From: an uncultured Lachnospiraceae bacterium
GTDB lineage: Bacteria > Bacillota > Clostridia > Lachnospirales > Lachnospiraceae
Length of the DNA stretch: 64,000 nucleotides
Direction of reading: 5' to 3'
Assembly: GCA_947630925.1 (NCBI GenBank)
Contig: CANRJM010000007.1
Span: forward strand, 1-64,000
In this document: positions 29,137 through 38,575 of the stretch, piece by piece
Numbering within the stretch: the stretch's first letter is position 1
Layout of the letters: the number at the start of each line of letters is the position of its first letter
Notes under the pieces: model-generated
Database searches by the model: none
Seen by the model: the letters and a program-made list of their open reading frames with translations, nothing else
What the model was told of the DNA's origin: nothing
Made by a program: the position numbers and the translations under genes

Positions 29137-30702
29137 ATGAAAAGCAACATACCAAAGCAGCATATCATCTTACAGACAAAAAAGGCATTCTCCCATATCT
29201 ATAAATACAGTTTCCTTTTTCTTGGTCTTTTTATCATTTACCTGTACTCTACGCAGCTTCCTTTTCTTCGCACGCCGGAAAACATTATGCAATTTATGCG
29301 TATCTCCCTAATTAGTCTGATTCTAATAGAAATTGTACTCTTTTTTACAAAAAAAGCAAGTATACCCCAGGTACTTTTTCTGATACTGATTGCCGGAATA
29401 ATTATGCGTGTCGGATATACGCTGTATACACCTTATTTTTTGCGTGCGCATGATCTGGGGATGCCGCTTGACGATACTTCAAGAGGGCATATTAACTATA
29501 TCTATTACATTTATTCACACCATGCCCTTCCCGATAACAATGAAATCCAATTTTATCAACCGCCCCTTTTTCATATACTGTGCGCCCTGCTTATGGAGTT
29601 CTATCATTTCCTGCAGCCGGCTGTAGACGCCAACGCATTGTTTGACTCTACAAAACTCGTCTCCTGTTTCGCTTCCATCTGCAGTCTGATTGCCATGAAG
29701 AAGATTCTGGAAGAGCTGCGCTGCCCTTCAAAAGGGACAATATTGGCTCTGGGAATCGCCGCCTTTTTCCCAAACTATTACTTAATGGCAGGCCGTGTCA
29801 ACAATGATTCTCTTTCCTTTTTATTTATTGTCCTCTCGCTTCTGTATATCATCCGCTGGGGACGCGAACATAAAAAGAAAGACTTATTTCTCCTCGCCCT
29901 CTGGATTGGACTGGGCATGATGACAAAACTTTCTGTCGGCACCGTTGCAGTCATTGCCGCCCCTCTTATGCTATATTACCTGTGGAAACAATACAAAGAA
30001 GGACATGCCGTCAAAACACTCCTTTCCTACGTTGTCTTTCTCTTAATCTGCGCGCCGTTGGGATTATGGTATTCCATCCGGAATTTTGTGCTGTTCGGCC
30101 AGCCTATCGGCTATGTCCTGAATATTACGGAATATTATGGTGTGACCACTCTGTACCGGGGCAATCTGTCTCTGTGGGAACGTTTCTTTTCTTTCCCGTT
30201 AAAGGATATCAGTCTCCGCCCCTTTATTGACGTCAACGTTGACAGCAATGTAAACACCTATATACTGCGCTGTTCCCTGTTTGGCGAATTTAGTTTTGCC
30301 AATCTGGAAAAGTTAGCAAAGCCTTTTATTTTGATCAACGGCATATTGATTTTGCTTTCTCTCCTTGCCGGTGTCTATATACTGTTGATAAAGAATAAAA
30401 ATAAATGGCTGCGCTTTGGGCCTGCCCTTGTCTGGCTGCTTTTTATGGTAAGTTATTATTCTTTTAACCTGAAATATCCGGAAAGCTGTACGATGGATTA
30501 CCGTTATATCCCGATTACTGCATTTTGCGGAAGTATCTGTATCGGCAATGCATTTTCCATTCTCTCAAAACGCCGTCAGGATGCGAAGCAGAACGGCAGA
30601 TATGCGGAAATATATCTGAATGCCGCCCTTCAAGGGTTCATCCTTCTTGCCGTAACTGCATTTATTGTATGTTCCGTTCTTTTCTATACGGCAATACAAT
30701 AA
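29137..30702 (+). CDS. GT39/ArnT-like GT-C glycosyltransferase
   Basis: Polytopic; DLGMPLDDTSRGHINYIYYIYSHHALPDNNEIQFYQPPLFHILCALLMEF. Confidence 0.7.
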   Translation: MKSNIPKQHIILQTKKAFSHIYKYSFLFLGLFIIYLYSTQLPFLRTPENIMQFMRISLISLILIEIVLFFTKKASIPQVLFLILIAGIIMRVGYTLYTPYFLRAHDLGMPLDDTSRGHINYIYYIYSHHALPDNNEIQFYQPPLFHILCALLMEFYHFLQPAVDANALFDSTKLVSCFASICSLIAMKKILEELRCPSKGTILALGIAAFFPNYYLMAGRVNNDSLSFLFIVLSLLYIIRWGREHKKKDLFLLALWIGLGMMTKLSVGTVAVIAAPLMLYYLWKQYKEGHAVKTLLSYVVFLLICAPLGLWYSIRNFVLFGQPIGYVLNITEYYGVTTLYRGNLSLWERFFSFPLKDISLRPFIDVNVDSNVNTYILRCSLFGEFSFANLEKLAKPFILINGILILLSLLAGVYILLIKNKNKWLRFGPALVWLLFMVSYYSFNLKYPESCTMDYRYIPITAFCGSICIGNAFSILSKRRQDAKQNGRYAEIYLNAALQGFILLAVTAFIVCSVLFYTAIQ

Positions 30703-30714
30703 TTATTTATCAAG

Positions 30715-30744
30715 TTGCCATTTATTTACGTTCTATGCTATACT
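30715..30744 (+). promoter_or_regulatory. Predicted sigma-A promoter for rfbAB
   Basis: TTGCCA-N18-TATACT. Confidence 0.6.
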
Positions 30745-30797
30745 GATATCATGCATAATAGGTTGCATACCAAATATTTCACATTGGAGGATGATGA

Positions 30798-31676
30798 ATG
30801 AAAGGAATTATTCTTGCCGGCGGTTCCGGCACCCGTCTATATCCATTAACCATGGTAACATCCAAACAGCTTTTGCCTGTTTATGATAAACCACTGATCT
30901 ACTATCCCCTTTCTACCCTGATGTTAGCGGGGATTCAGGATATTTTGATTATTTCGACGCCGAACGATCTTCCAAACTTTCAGCGGTTATTGGGAAACGG
31001 CAGTAACTTTGGCATCCGTCTCCAGTATAAGGAACAACCCTCTCCGGATGGACTTGCGCAGGCATTTCTGATCGGCGAATCATTTATTGGCAATGACTCC
31101 TGCGCCATGGTATTGGGGGATAATATCTTTTATGGCAACGGTCTTTCCAAATTATTAAAGCAGGCCGCTGTCAAGAAAACCGGAGCAACCGTCTTTGGTT
31201 ACTATGTAGATGATCCAGAGCGTTTTGGCATCGTGGAATTTGACGGAAACGGCAAAGTGATTTCCATTGAAGAAAAACCGGAACATCCAAAGTCCAACTA
31301 CTGTGTTACCGGGCTTTATTTCTATGATAGCCGTGTTGTAGAAATGGCGAAAAAAGTAAAACCTTCTGCACGCGGAGAATTAGAGATCACTGACTTAAAC
31401 CGTATGTATCTGGAAGAAGGCAATCTTGATGTGATAACGCTGGGAAGAGGATATGCCTGGCTCGATACCGGCACCATGGACGCTCTTGCCGAAGCCACGG
31501 AATTTGTACGCGTTATCGAAAACCGTCAGGGCATTAAGATATCTGCCGTTGAAGAAATTGCTTATAAAAATGGCTGGATTGACAAGCAGAAACTGTTAGA
31601 TTCTGCAAATCTTTATGGAAAATCTTCCTATGGCAAGCATTTAAAGCAGGTTGCCAATGGAAAAATCAAATATTAA
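30798..31676 (+). CDS. rfbA: Glucose-1-phosphate thymidylyltransferase
   Basis: [46 protein letters not shown]. Confidence 0.97.
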   Translation: MKGIILAGGSGTRLYPLTMVTSKQLLPVYDKPLIYYPLSTLMLAGIQDILIISTPNDLPNFQRLLGNGSNFGIRLQYKEQPSPDGLAQAFLIGESFIGNDSCAMVLGDNIFYGNGLSKLLKQAAVKKTGATVFGYYVDDPERFGIVEFDGNGKVISIEEKPEHPKSNYCVTGLYFYDSRVVEMAKKVKPSARGELEITDLNRMYLEEGNLDVITLGRGYAWLDTGTMDALAEATEFVRVIENRQGIKISAVEEIAYKNGWIDKQKLLDSANLYGKSSYGKHLKQVANGKIKY

Positions 31677-31709
31677 ACATGCAAGCGCATAGAAATGAGG
31701 AAAAACATT

Positions 31710-32729
31710 ATGAATATTATTGTTACAGGAGGAGCCGGATTTATTGGTGGAAATTTCTGCCACTATATGACAAAGCAATATCCGGAAGATACTATTTTAT
31801 GTATTGATAAGCTGACATATGCCGGTAATATGGAGACACTGTCTCCTATTATGGAAAAACCGAATTTTAAATTTTTTAAAGCAGATATCGCCGACAGAGA
31901 AGCCATCTACCGGATTTTTGAAGAGGAAAAACCGGATATCGTTGTCAATTTTGCCGCAGAAAGCCATGTAGACCGCTCGATTACCGATCCCGAGGTTTTT
32001 CTCCGCACCAATATTATCGGTACAAGCGTTATGTTAGACGCCTGCCGAAAATATGGCATTACCCGTTATCATCAGGTGTCCACGGATGAAGTCTATGGCG
32101 ATTTGCCACTGGATCGGCCGGATTTATTTTTTACGGAGGAAACTCCAATCCATACGTCAAGCCCTTATTCCGCTTCGAAAGCGTCTGCTGATTTACTGGT
32201 TCAGGCATATGCCCGTACCTACCATATGCCGTGTACGATTTCCAGATGTTCCAATAACTATGGGCCATACCATTTTCCAGAAAAACTAATTCCGCTGATG
32301 ATTGCTAACGCCCTGAATGACAAAAAACTTCCGGTATACGGCAAGGGAGAGAATGTACGCGACTGGCTCTATGTGGAAGATCACTGCACGGCAATTGATT
32401 TAATCATACGAAAAGGAACGCCCGGAGAGGTCTATAATATTGGCGGACACAATGAAAAAACAAACCTGGAGGTTGTGAAAACAATTATTGCCGCGCTTGG
32501 AAAATCCGAGGATTTGATTCAGTTTGTTACAGACCGCCCCGGTCATGACAGACGCTATGCCATTGATCCTACGAAAATCCATAAGGAACTGGGTTGGATG
32601 CCTGCAACGCCTTTTGAAACGGGCATTCAGAAAACCATTACGTGGTATCTGGAGAACCGAAGCTGGTGGGAAAACATTATATCCGGAGAATATGCTAACT
32701 ATTATAAAAAAATGTATCAAAACCGCTAA
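31710..32729 (+). CDS. rfbB: dTDP-glucose 4,6-dehydratase
   Basis: MNIIVTGGAGFIGGNFCHYM, NFAAESHVDRSI, VSTDEVYGDL, YSASKASADLLVQAY. Confidence 0.96.
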   Translation: MNIIVTGGAGFIGGNFCHYMTKQYPEDTILCIDKLTYAGNMETLSPIMEKPNFKFFKADIADREAIYRIFEEEKPDIVVNFAAESHVDRSITDPEVFLRTNIIGTSVMLDACRKYGITRYHQVSTDEVYGDLPLDRPDLFFTEETPIHTSSPYSASKASADLLVQAYARTYHMPCTISRCSNNYGPYHFPEKLIPLMIANALNDKKLPVYGKGENVRDWLYVEDHCTAIDLIIRKGTPGEVYNIGGHNEKTNLEVVKTIIAALGKSEDLIQFVTDRPGHDRRYAIDPTKIHKELGWMPATPFETGIQKTITWYLENRSWWENIISGEYANYYKKMYQNR

Positions 32730-32739
32730 CGGATGAACG

Positions 32740-32775
32740 GCCGGAAGAATCGTTTACTTCCGGCTATTTGTTTTT
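32740..32775 (+). terminator. rfbB terminator overlapping the 3' end of the convergent gene
   Basis: GCCGGAAG-AATCGTTTA-CTTCCGGC followed by TATTTGTTTTT. Confidence 0.75.
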
Positions 32776-34271
32776 AACAGGTTAAATTGTTCAAAGAGAG
32801 TATGAGATTCCGAAATTTTATCCGGAATACTGGGAGTATTCACACAGCTTGTCCTGTATACAAAGCAATTTTCAGGCTGCATGGTTGTAAAAGAAACTTT
32901 TCGGATTCTTGATGCAGCCCCTGTCGCCCGATTTTTCAACAGGGAATCCAAGTCTTTACTGTCCTGCACAAAGACTAAATCAATCTTCTGTTCTAACAAA
33001 TCCTCTACGATTTCCTTATAATCCTGATACTGTTTGTTCCATGCCACAATCTCCTTGATTGCCGCCTTTTTTCCGTAATAGTGCGGATTCCATTCCAATA
33101 ACATTTTTTGGCCTTCTACTTTTTTCAGATAATACGCCCCCGTGCCATTATAATTTTCTGCCGCTTTTTGGACAATGTTTTCTGCTTCTCCTTTTCTGTA
33201 TCCAAAATTTTCTTTCCCATCAAACTGCTTTTTCTCTCCATACTCTGATAATGGTAATATCCAGAGATTGCACAGCCTGTCCACGCATTCGCGATTCCCT
33301 TTTACGGCAAATTCCACGGTATGGGTATCAATTTTTCGAATCCCGGAAATATTTTTTACCGTATCATTCTTTTCCTGCTGCAATAAGGTTAATGCAATAC
33401 GCTCTGCCTGCGCCTGATAATCTTTTTGGGTAATCTTAGATAACTTTCGGTAATCTCCATCATACTGCGCTACGATTTCAGCAAAAACCCGGTTTTCATC
33501 CTTATTTGCAGAAGAGTATTTCGTCTGATAGGCAAAATAATAGGCAAATAAATCTTGAGGATGCTGATATTGCGCACAGATTGCCGCATATGACTCATCC
33601 TGATAAAGACTTTTTACCCACTGAAGCTCTCTGGCTAATTCTTTTTCTATGATTTCTTCACTGCACCGTTTTTTCAAAGCCTGCGTCGGCTTTTTCAACA
33701 TATGGGCAATTTCCTTTTGTCTTTTGGAAATCTCTGCGGTTCCATAGTAATATTCCTGCTGTCCCACAATTTCAACGCCGCCAAACGGTGCAACAAGGCC
33801 GGAAGACGCATCGGCGCGTAAATAATAATTAAACATGATATCTTCCGCCGTTACCGCTTCCCCGGAAGCCGTTTCTGCCTTCGGGTTGACCGCAACCGTT
33901 ACATAGCAGATATGTTTTCCCGCATCTTCACGATAGGAAATATGGGCAAACTGCTCTTCCTTTTCCCAGGAATCGGAAACGGGATGATTGCTCCGCTCTC
34001 CCCGCTCATTGCGAATCAGAAGATTGGAAAAACATAAGGACAGTATATTTCTCTCTCCTGCTGTCTGGAACTCCAACGGAGAAAAAGAGTCATTTCTTTT
34101 TCCGGCATCCATCCAAATCGTGTCTTTCTCTCTTTTTTCCTCCAAATATCCGCCGGAATCTACTTCCAGGACATCGTTTTCCCAAAGGGAACTATGTCCA
34201 AATATTACAAACAGAAAAACAAGAAAGAAACTTGCCAGAATGCATTCTGCCAATAGTAATTTTTTCATCAT
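32754..34271 (-). CDS. Orphan extracytoplasmic solute-binding protein, family 5-like (divergent)
   Basis: N-terminal hydrophobic segment without lipobox Cys; SGEAVTAEDIMFNYYLRAD and GTGAYYLKKVEGQKMLLEWNPHYYGKKAAIKEI resemble SBP family 5. Confidence 0.65.
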   Translation of the reverse strand: MMKKLLLAECILASFFLVFLFVIFGHSSLWENDVLEVDSGGYLEEKREKDTIWMDAGKRNDSFSPLEFQTAGERNILSLCFSNLLIRNERGERSNHPVSDSWEKEEQFAHISYREDAGKHICYVTVAVNPKAETASGEAVTAEDIMFNYYLRADASSGLVAPFGGVEIVGQQEYYYGTAEISKRQKEIAHMLKKPTQALKKRCSEEIIEKELARELQWVKSLYQDESYAAICAQYQHPQDLFAYYFAYQTKYSSANKDENRVFAEIVAQYDGDYRKLSKITQKDYQAQAERIALTLLQQEKNDTVKNISGIRKIDTHTVEFAVKGNRECVDRLCNLWILPLSEYGEKKQFDGKENFGYRKGEAENIVQKAAENYNGTGAYYLKKVEGQKMLLEWNPHYYGKKAAIKEIVAWNKQYQDYKEIVEDLLEQKIDLVFVQDSKDLDSLLKNRATGAASRIRKVSFTTMQPENCFVYRTSCVNTPSIPDKISESHTLFEQFNLLKTNSRK

Positions 34272-34421
34272 TTCACCTCATTGCTTTTCTTTTACTTTAA
34301 ATTCCACACCGTTCACTGTCAACGGATTCCGTTCGTCATTTTACGACTTTTCTGTTTTCTGTCATACTTTCGTTGATTGTCCCATATCTATTAAATAGAT
34401 TTTTCCCACAGGAGGATTTTC

Positions 34422-35084
34422 ATGTTTCCAAAACAAAAAACCACCGCTCATCAAAAGAATCTGTTTCCCCTCCCTCTTACCGGCTTCTCCAGATTAACGA
34501 TTGGACTATTTTTTCTTGGATTTTTAGCGGGCTATATTGGCGCGCATTTTTTGGAAAATTATATTCACAGCACAGTGATTTCCCTGTTCCGCGATACGAT
34601 CAACCAGCTTCCCTGGCTCTCTATTGACAGAAATGAAATCTTTCTGCTGAGTTTTAAAAATCATTTAACCAGCTTTCTTTTATTGGTCTTCTTCTCGCTT
34701 ACCAATGTCTGGCGGCTTTATTACATCGGCAGTACCATTTATACCGGTTTTTCCCAGGGACTGCTGTTCTGCTTTTGCACGATAAGCTATGGTCTCGGCG
34801 GTATACCGCAATATTTTTGCTTTTTACTTCCACAGGCAATTTTATTGGTACCTGTATTTCTCTTAATCCTAAACCGACTAGAGCGATTTCACTATAACTG
34901 GTTTCTTTGTGAACCCGGCAGTTCAAAGCGGACCCTTTCGTTTTTTTCTACGCAGAAAAGGCAGCTTCTTTTCCATCAACTGCCTTTCCTCTTTATCTGT
35001 ATCATTTTGTTGTTTTGCTGCTCCATCTTAGAGGGTTATCTCAATGTGCCTATCATTAAGGCATATAATGCGGGACTAAAATAA
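34422..35084 (+). CDS. SpoIIM-like membrane protein
   Basis: ~5 TM protein; FLLSFKNHLTSFLLLVFFSLTN...YTGFSQGLL...ILEGYLN pattern of the SpoIIM family. Confidence 0.6.
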   Translation: MFPKQKTTAHQKNLFPLPLTGFSRLTIGLFFLGFLAGYIGAHFLENYIHSTVISLFRDTINQLPWLSIDRNEIFLLSFKNHLTSFLLLVFFSLTNVWRLYYIGSTIYTGFSQGLLFCFCTISYGLGGIPQYFCFLLPQAILLVPVFLLILNRLERFHYNWFLCEPGSSKRTLSFFSTQKRQLLFHQLPFLFICIILLFCCSILEGYLNVPIIKAYNAGLK

Positions 35085-35658
35085 ACGAATCTTTTAGTTT
35101 ATTCTTTAAAGAAGCCATATCTCCGTCATTATTGACGACTTGTTTACATCTCTTTAAGAATTCTTCCTCTTTGAGCTGCCGCCGCATAATCTGTTCGATT
35201 TTCTCCTCCGAATAGCCACGGCTCTGCCGCAGCCGCATTTTACGGATTTTCTCCGGTGCACTGATATACCATATTTCATCACAGAACACATCGCATCCGG
35301 TTTCAAACATAATGGCGCTTTCTAAGACAAGATAGCCCTTGCTCCCTCTTCTTTCTGCTATATAATTTTTCAGATACTCTTTTACAACCGGATGCACAAT
35401 CCGATTGAGGAGCGCCAGCTTTTCTGCATCCTGAAATACAATTTCCGCAAGCTTACTGCGGCAGATTGTCCCCTGCTCCTCTAAAACAGCGCTGCCAAAA
35501 CATTCGACAATCTGACGGCAGCCTTCTGTTCCCTTCTCCATCGCCAAATGTCCCAGATCATCTGCCAGCAGCAGTTCCGCTCCGGCAAGTTCCGCCAGCA
35601 TATGCGCCGCCGCCGTCTTACCGCTTCCAACGCCTCCGGTTAAACCAATTACATACAT
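35056..35658 (-). CDS. coaE: Dephospho-CoA kinase
   Basis: MYVIGLTGGVGSGKTAAAHMLAELAGAELLLADDLGH. Confidence 0.94.
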   Translation of the reverse strand: MYVIGLTGGVGSGKTAAAHMLAELAGAELLLADDLGHLAMEKGTEGCRQIVECFGSAVLEEQGTICRSKLAEIVFQDAEKLALLNRIVHPVVKEYLKNYIAERRGSKGYLVLESAIMFETGCDVFCDEIWYISAPEKIRKMRLRQSRGYSEEKIEQIMRRQLKEEEFLKRCKQVVNNDGDMASLKNKLKDSFILVPHYMP

Positions 35659-35682
35659 TTTGCCCCTCCGTACCGCTATCTG

Positions 35683-38538
35683 CTAATGTGCTTCCTTCCA
35701 ATCTTTTCCTTCCAGAACCTCTACCTCCAAAGGTACAGACAACGTAACAGCCTGTTCCATCTCTGACACCAAAATTTTACGCATCGTTTCCTTTTCGTCT
35801 TCCGGCGCCTCCACTAATAGTTCATCATGCACCTGCAACACAATTCTGGAACGTAATTTCTCTTCGCAGATGCGGTTTGCAACACGAATCATGGCAATCT
35901 TGATAATATCTGCCGCCGTCCCCTGAATCGGAGAATTCATGGCCACGCGTTCTCCAAAATTCCTCTGCATAAAATTACTGGAGCGAAGTTCCGGAACCGG
36001 CCGCTTTCTTCCAAACATCGTAACAGCAAAGCCGGTTTTCCGTGCGCTCTCTACCAGCGCATCAATAAATTCTTTTACCGCAGGATAGGTTGCAAAATAC
36101 TGGTCAATATATTCCTGCGCTTCTTTCTTAGATATATTTAAGTCCTGTCCCAGTCCAAAGGAACTGATTCCATATACAATTCCAAAATTGACTGCCTTGG
36201 CATTTCTGCGCTGCAAATCCGTTACTTCCTCAAACGGCGTATGAAAGACTTTAGACGCCGTACTCCGGTGTATATCCTGATTCTGCCGATACGCTTCAAT
36301 CAATTCCCTGTCGCCCGACATATGCGCCAATACACGAAGTTCAATCTGAGAATAATCAGCATCTAAAAAAACACATCCCTGTTTTGGTTTGAAGACTTTA
36401 CGGATTTCTTTCCCAAGTTCCATCCGTATCGGAATATTCTGCAGATTTGGATCTGTACTGCTAATCCTTCCCGTTGCAGTAATCGTCTGATGAAACTTAC
36501 CATGAATCCGCCCATCCTCTTCAATAAAAACAGGCAGGCCGTCCGCATAGGTCGATTTTAACTTACTGACCTGGCGGTAGTCCAATATCCTGGCTACAAT
36601 CGGATCCTCGTGTTTTAGTTTTTCCAGAATATCTGCTGAAGTCGAATAGCCCGTTTTTGTTTTTTTGGCAAATGGAAGCTTCAGCTTTTCAAATAATATG
36701 ACTCCTAATTGCTTGGGAGAATTAATATTAAATTCCTCTCCCGCTAAATCATAAATATCTGTCTCCAGTGCGGCAATCCGGCGTTCCAACAGCTTAGAAA
36801 TCTCCTCTAACTCACTGCGGTCGGCGTGAACGCCTTCCTTCTCCATCTGATACAGATAATATGCCGTCGGCATCTCAATCTGCTCCATCAGATCCCCCAT
36901 CTCTTGTTCCATCAATTCCCGTCTGATGGTATCATAAGCACAAAATGCCACATAGGAAAGATTTCCCAGATATTGCGTCAGCTTTTCTGCCTCTTCCTCA
37001 CAATCCAGCTCCTCCAAACGCTTTTTTCCAAAAAAATCAGTATAGGACGGTACCGTTTCTCCTAAAAAATCGCGCGCAATGTCCTCAACATGATAGGTAT
37101 CTTTCAGCGGATTCAATAAATAGGCTCCAATGGAAACATCAAAGATTTGATGAAACAGCTTTCTGATATCGGAAATCGTTTCATCTGCAAAAGCCTGTTG
37201 GTTTGGCGGCGGCGTTTCTGCAGTACGTTTTTCTTCTGCAGTCGTCAGATGCATAGCGTTTTTCCAGTCTAAAATCGCAATCCGTTCCGCTTTTTCTGCC
37301 AACTGACGGTACATCTGAAGTAAAAACTCCGCAGATAACTCCTCCGATACAAACATACATACTGTTACCGCTTTTTCTGCCTGATACGTAATGCTCATGC
37401 CCAAAAATGGATATGCTGCCGCTTTTTTTACTTCCTCTCCGATAAAAACTTCCTGACTTTCTTCATCAAACGCCAAACTGAGCTGTCTGCCCGTCTTTTT
37501 TTTCCATTTCTTTTTTTCAGCGCCGCTATTCGTCCACTCGTCTCCCAAAAAGCCTACCGCCGCCAACTTTGCTCCCGTCTGCCGGAATTCCTTGATAAGC
37601 TGTTTTACCTGCGTCTCTTTTGTCAGGACTTCAAACGTTTTCTCAACAGTTACCGCATTCGATATCACAGATGGGTCAAACCGTTTTTCTAAGGATTTCA
37701 GTTCTAGTTTTTTAATCCATTCAAATGCTTCCTCTGTAAACAAATTCCCATACTTCGCTTCCTCAAAAGAAAACTCCACCGGACAGTCCGTCTGGATCGT
37801 CGCCAGTTTTTTACTTAAGAAAGCCAAATCTTTATTTGACCGAAGCAGTTCCCTTGCCCTCTTTGGCTCTACCTGCTCCAGATTTTCATACGCCGCCTCT
37901 AACGAAGGAAACGCAGCAAGAATCTTTTCTGCAGTCTTCTGGCCAATTCCCGGTACCCCCGGAATATTATCAGAAGCATCGCCCATCAGCCCTTTCATAT
38001 CAATTACCTGCTTTGGCGTAATCCCAAACTTTTCAACTACATCCTTTGCATAATAGTCTTCTATCTCTGTCCCTCCGCGCTTCGTCTTCGGAATCCGAAT
38101 TAAAATATGCTCTGATGCCAGTTGAAGCAAATCGCGATCGCCGGATAACAGTGATACTTCCTTCCCTTCGTCCTGCGCTAAGACAGCAATCGTTCCTAAA
38201 ATATCATCTGCTTCATACCCCGCCTGCATAATGACCGGAACCTGCATGGCACGCAGAACTTCCTGGATGACCGGAACCTGTTGGCTTAATTCTTCCGGCA
38301 TCGGTTTTCGCGTCCCCTTATAATCCGCATACATCTCATGGCGAAAAGTCGGCTGTTTCACATCAAACGCAACCGTAAGATAATCCGGCTGCTCTTCCTC
38401 CAGAATTTTGAACATGATATTTAAAAATCCATATACGGCATTCGTATGCAGTCCCTGCGAATTGCTTAGATCAGGGACTCCATAATATGCGCGGTTTAAG
38501 ATACTGTGTCCGTCAATCAATACTAATTTTTCACTCAA
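35683..38538 (-). CDS. polA: DNA polymerase I
   Basis: N-terminal 5'-nuclease (LIDGHSILNRAYYG), ISSTDPNLQNIPIR, DYSQIELRVLAHMS, QVHDELLVEAP; 951 aa. Confidence 0.97.
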   Translation of the reverse strand: MSEKLVLIDGHSILNRAYYGVPDLSNSQGLHTNAVYGFLNIMFKILEEEQPDYLTVAFDVKQPTFRHEMYADYKGTRKPMPEELSQQVPVIQEVLRAMQVPVIMQAGYEADDILGTIAVLAQDEGKEVSLLSGDRDLLQLASEHILIRIPKTKRGGTEIEDYYAKDVVEKFGITPKQVIDMKGLMGDASDNIPGVPGIGQKTAEKILAAFPSLEAAYENLEQVEPKRARELLRSNKDLAFLSKKLATIQTDCPVEFSFEEAKYGNLFTEEAFEWIKKLELKSLEKRFDPSVISNAVTVEKTFEVLTKETQVKQLIKEFRQTGAKLAAVGFLGDEWTNSGAEKKKWKKKTGRQLSLAFDEESQEVFIGEEVKKAAAYPFLGMSITYQAEKAVTVCMFVSEELSAEFLLQMYRQLAEKAERIAILDWKNAMHLTTAEEKRTAETPPPNQQAFADETISDIRKLFHQIFDVSIGAYLLNPLKDTYHVEDIARDFLGETVPSYTDFFGKKRLEELDCEEEAEKLTQYLGNLSYVAFCAYDTIRRELMEQEMGDLMEQIEMPTAYYLYQMEKEGVHADRSELEEISKLLERRIAALETDIYDLAGEEFNINSPKQLGVILFEKLKLPFAKKTKTGYSTSADILEKLKHEDPIVARILDYRQVSKLKSTYADGLPVFIEEDGRIHGKFHQTITATGRISSTDPNLQNIPIRMELGKEIRKVFKPKQGCVFLDADYSQIELRVLAHMSGDRELIEAYRQNQDIHRSTASKVFHTPFEEVTDLQRRNAKAVNFGIVYGISSFGLGQDLNISKKEAQEYIDQYFATYPAVKEFIDALVESARKTGFAVTMFGRKRPVPELRSSNFMQRNFGERVAMNSPIQGTAADIIKIAMIRVANRICEEKLRSRIVLQVHDELLVEAPEDEKETMRKILVSEMEQAVTLSVPLEVEVLEGKDWKEAH

Positions 38539-38575
38539 CTTTAGCCATCCTTTCTATTAGAGAACTATCATCATT

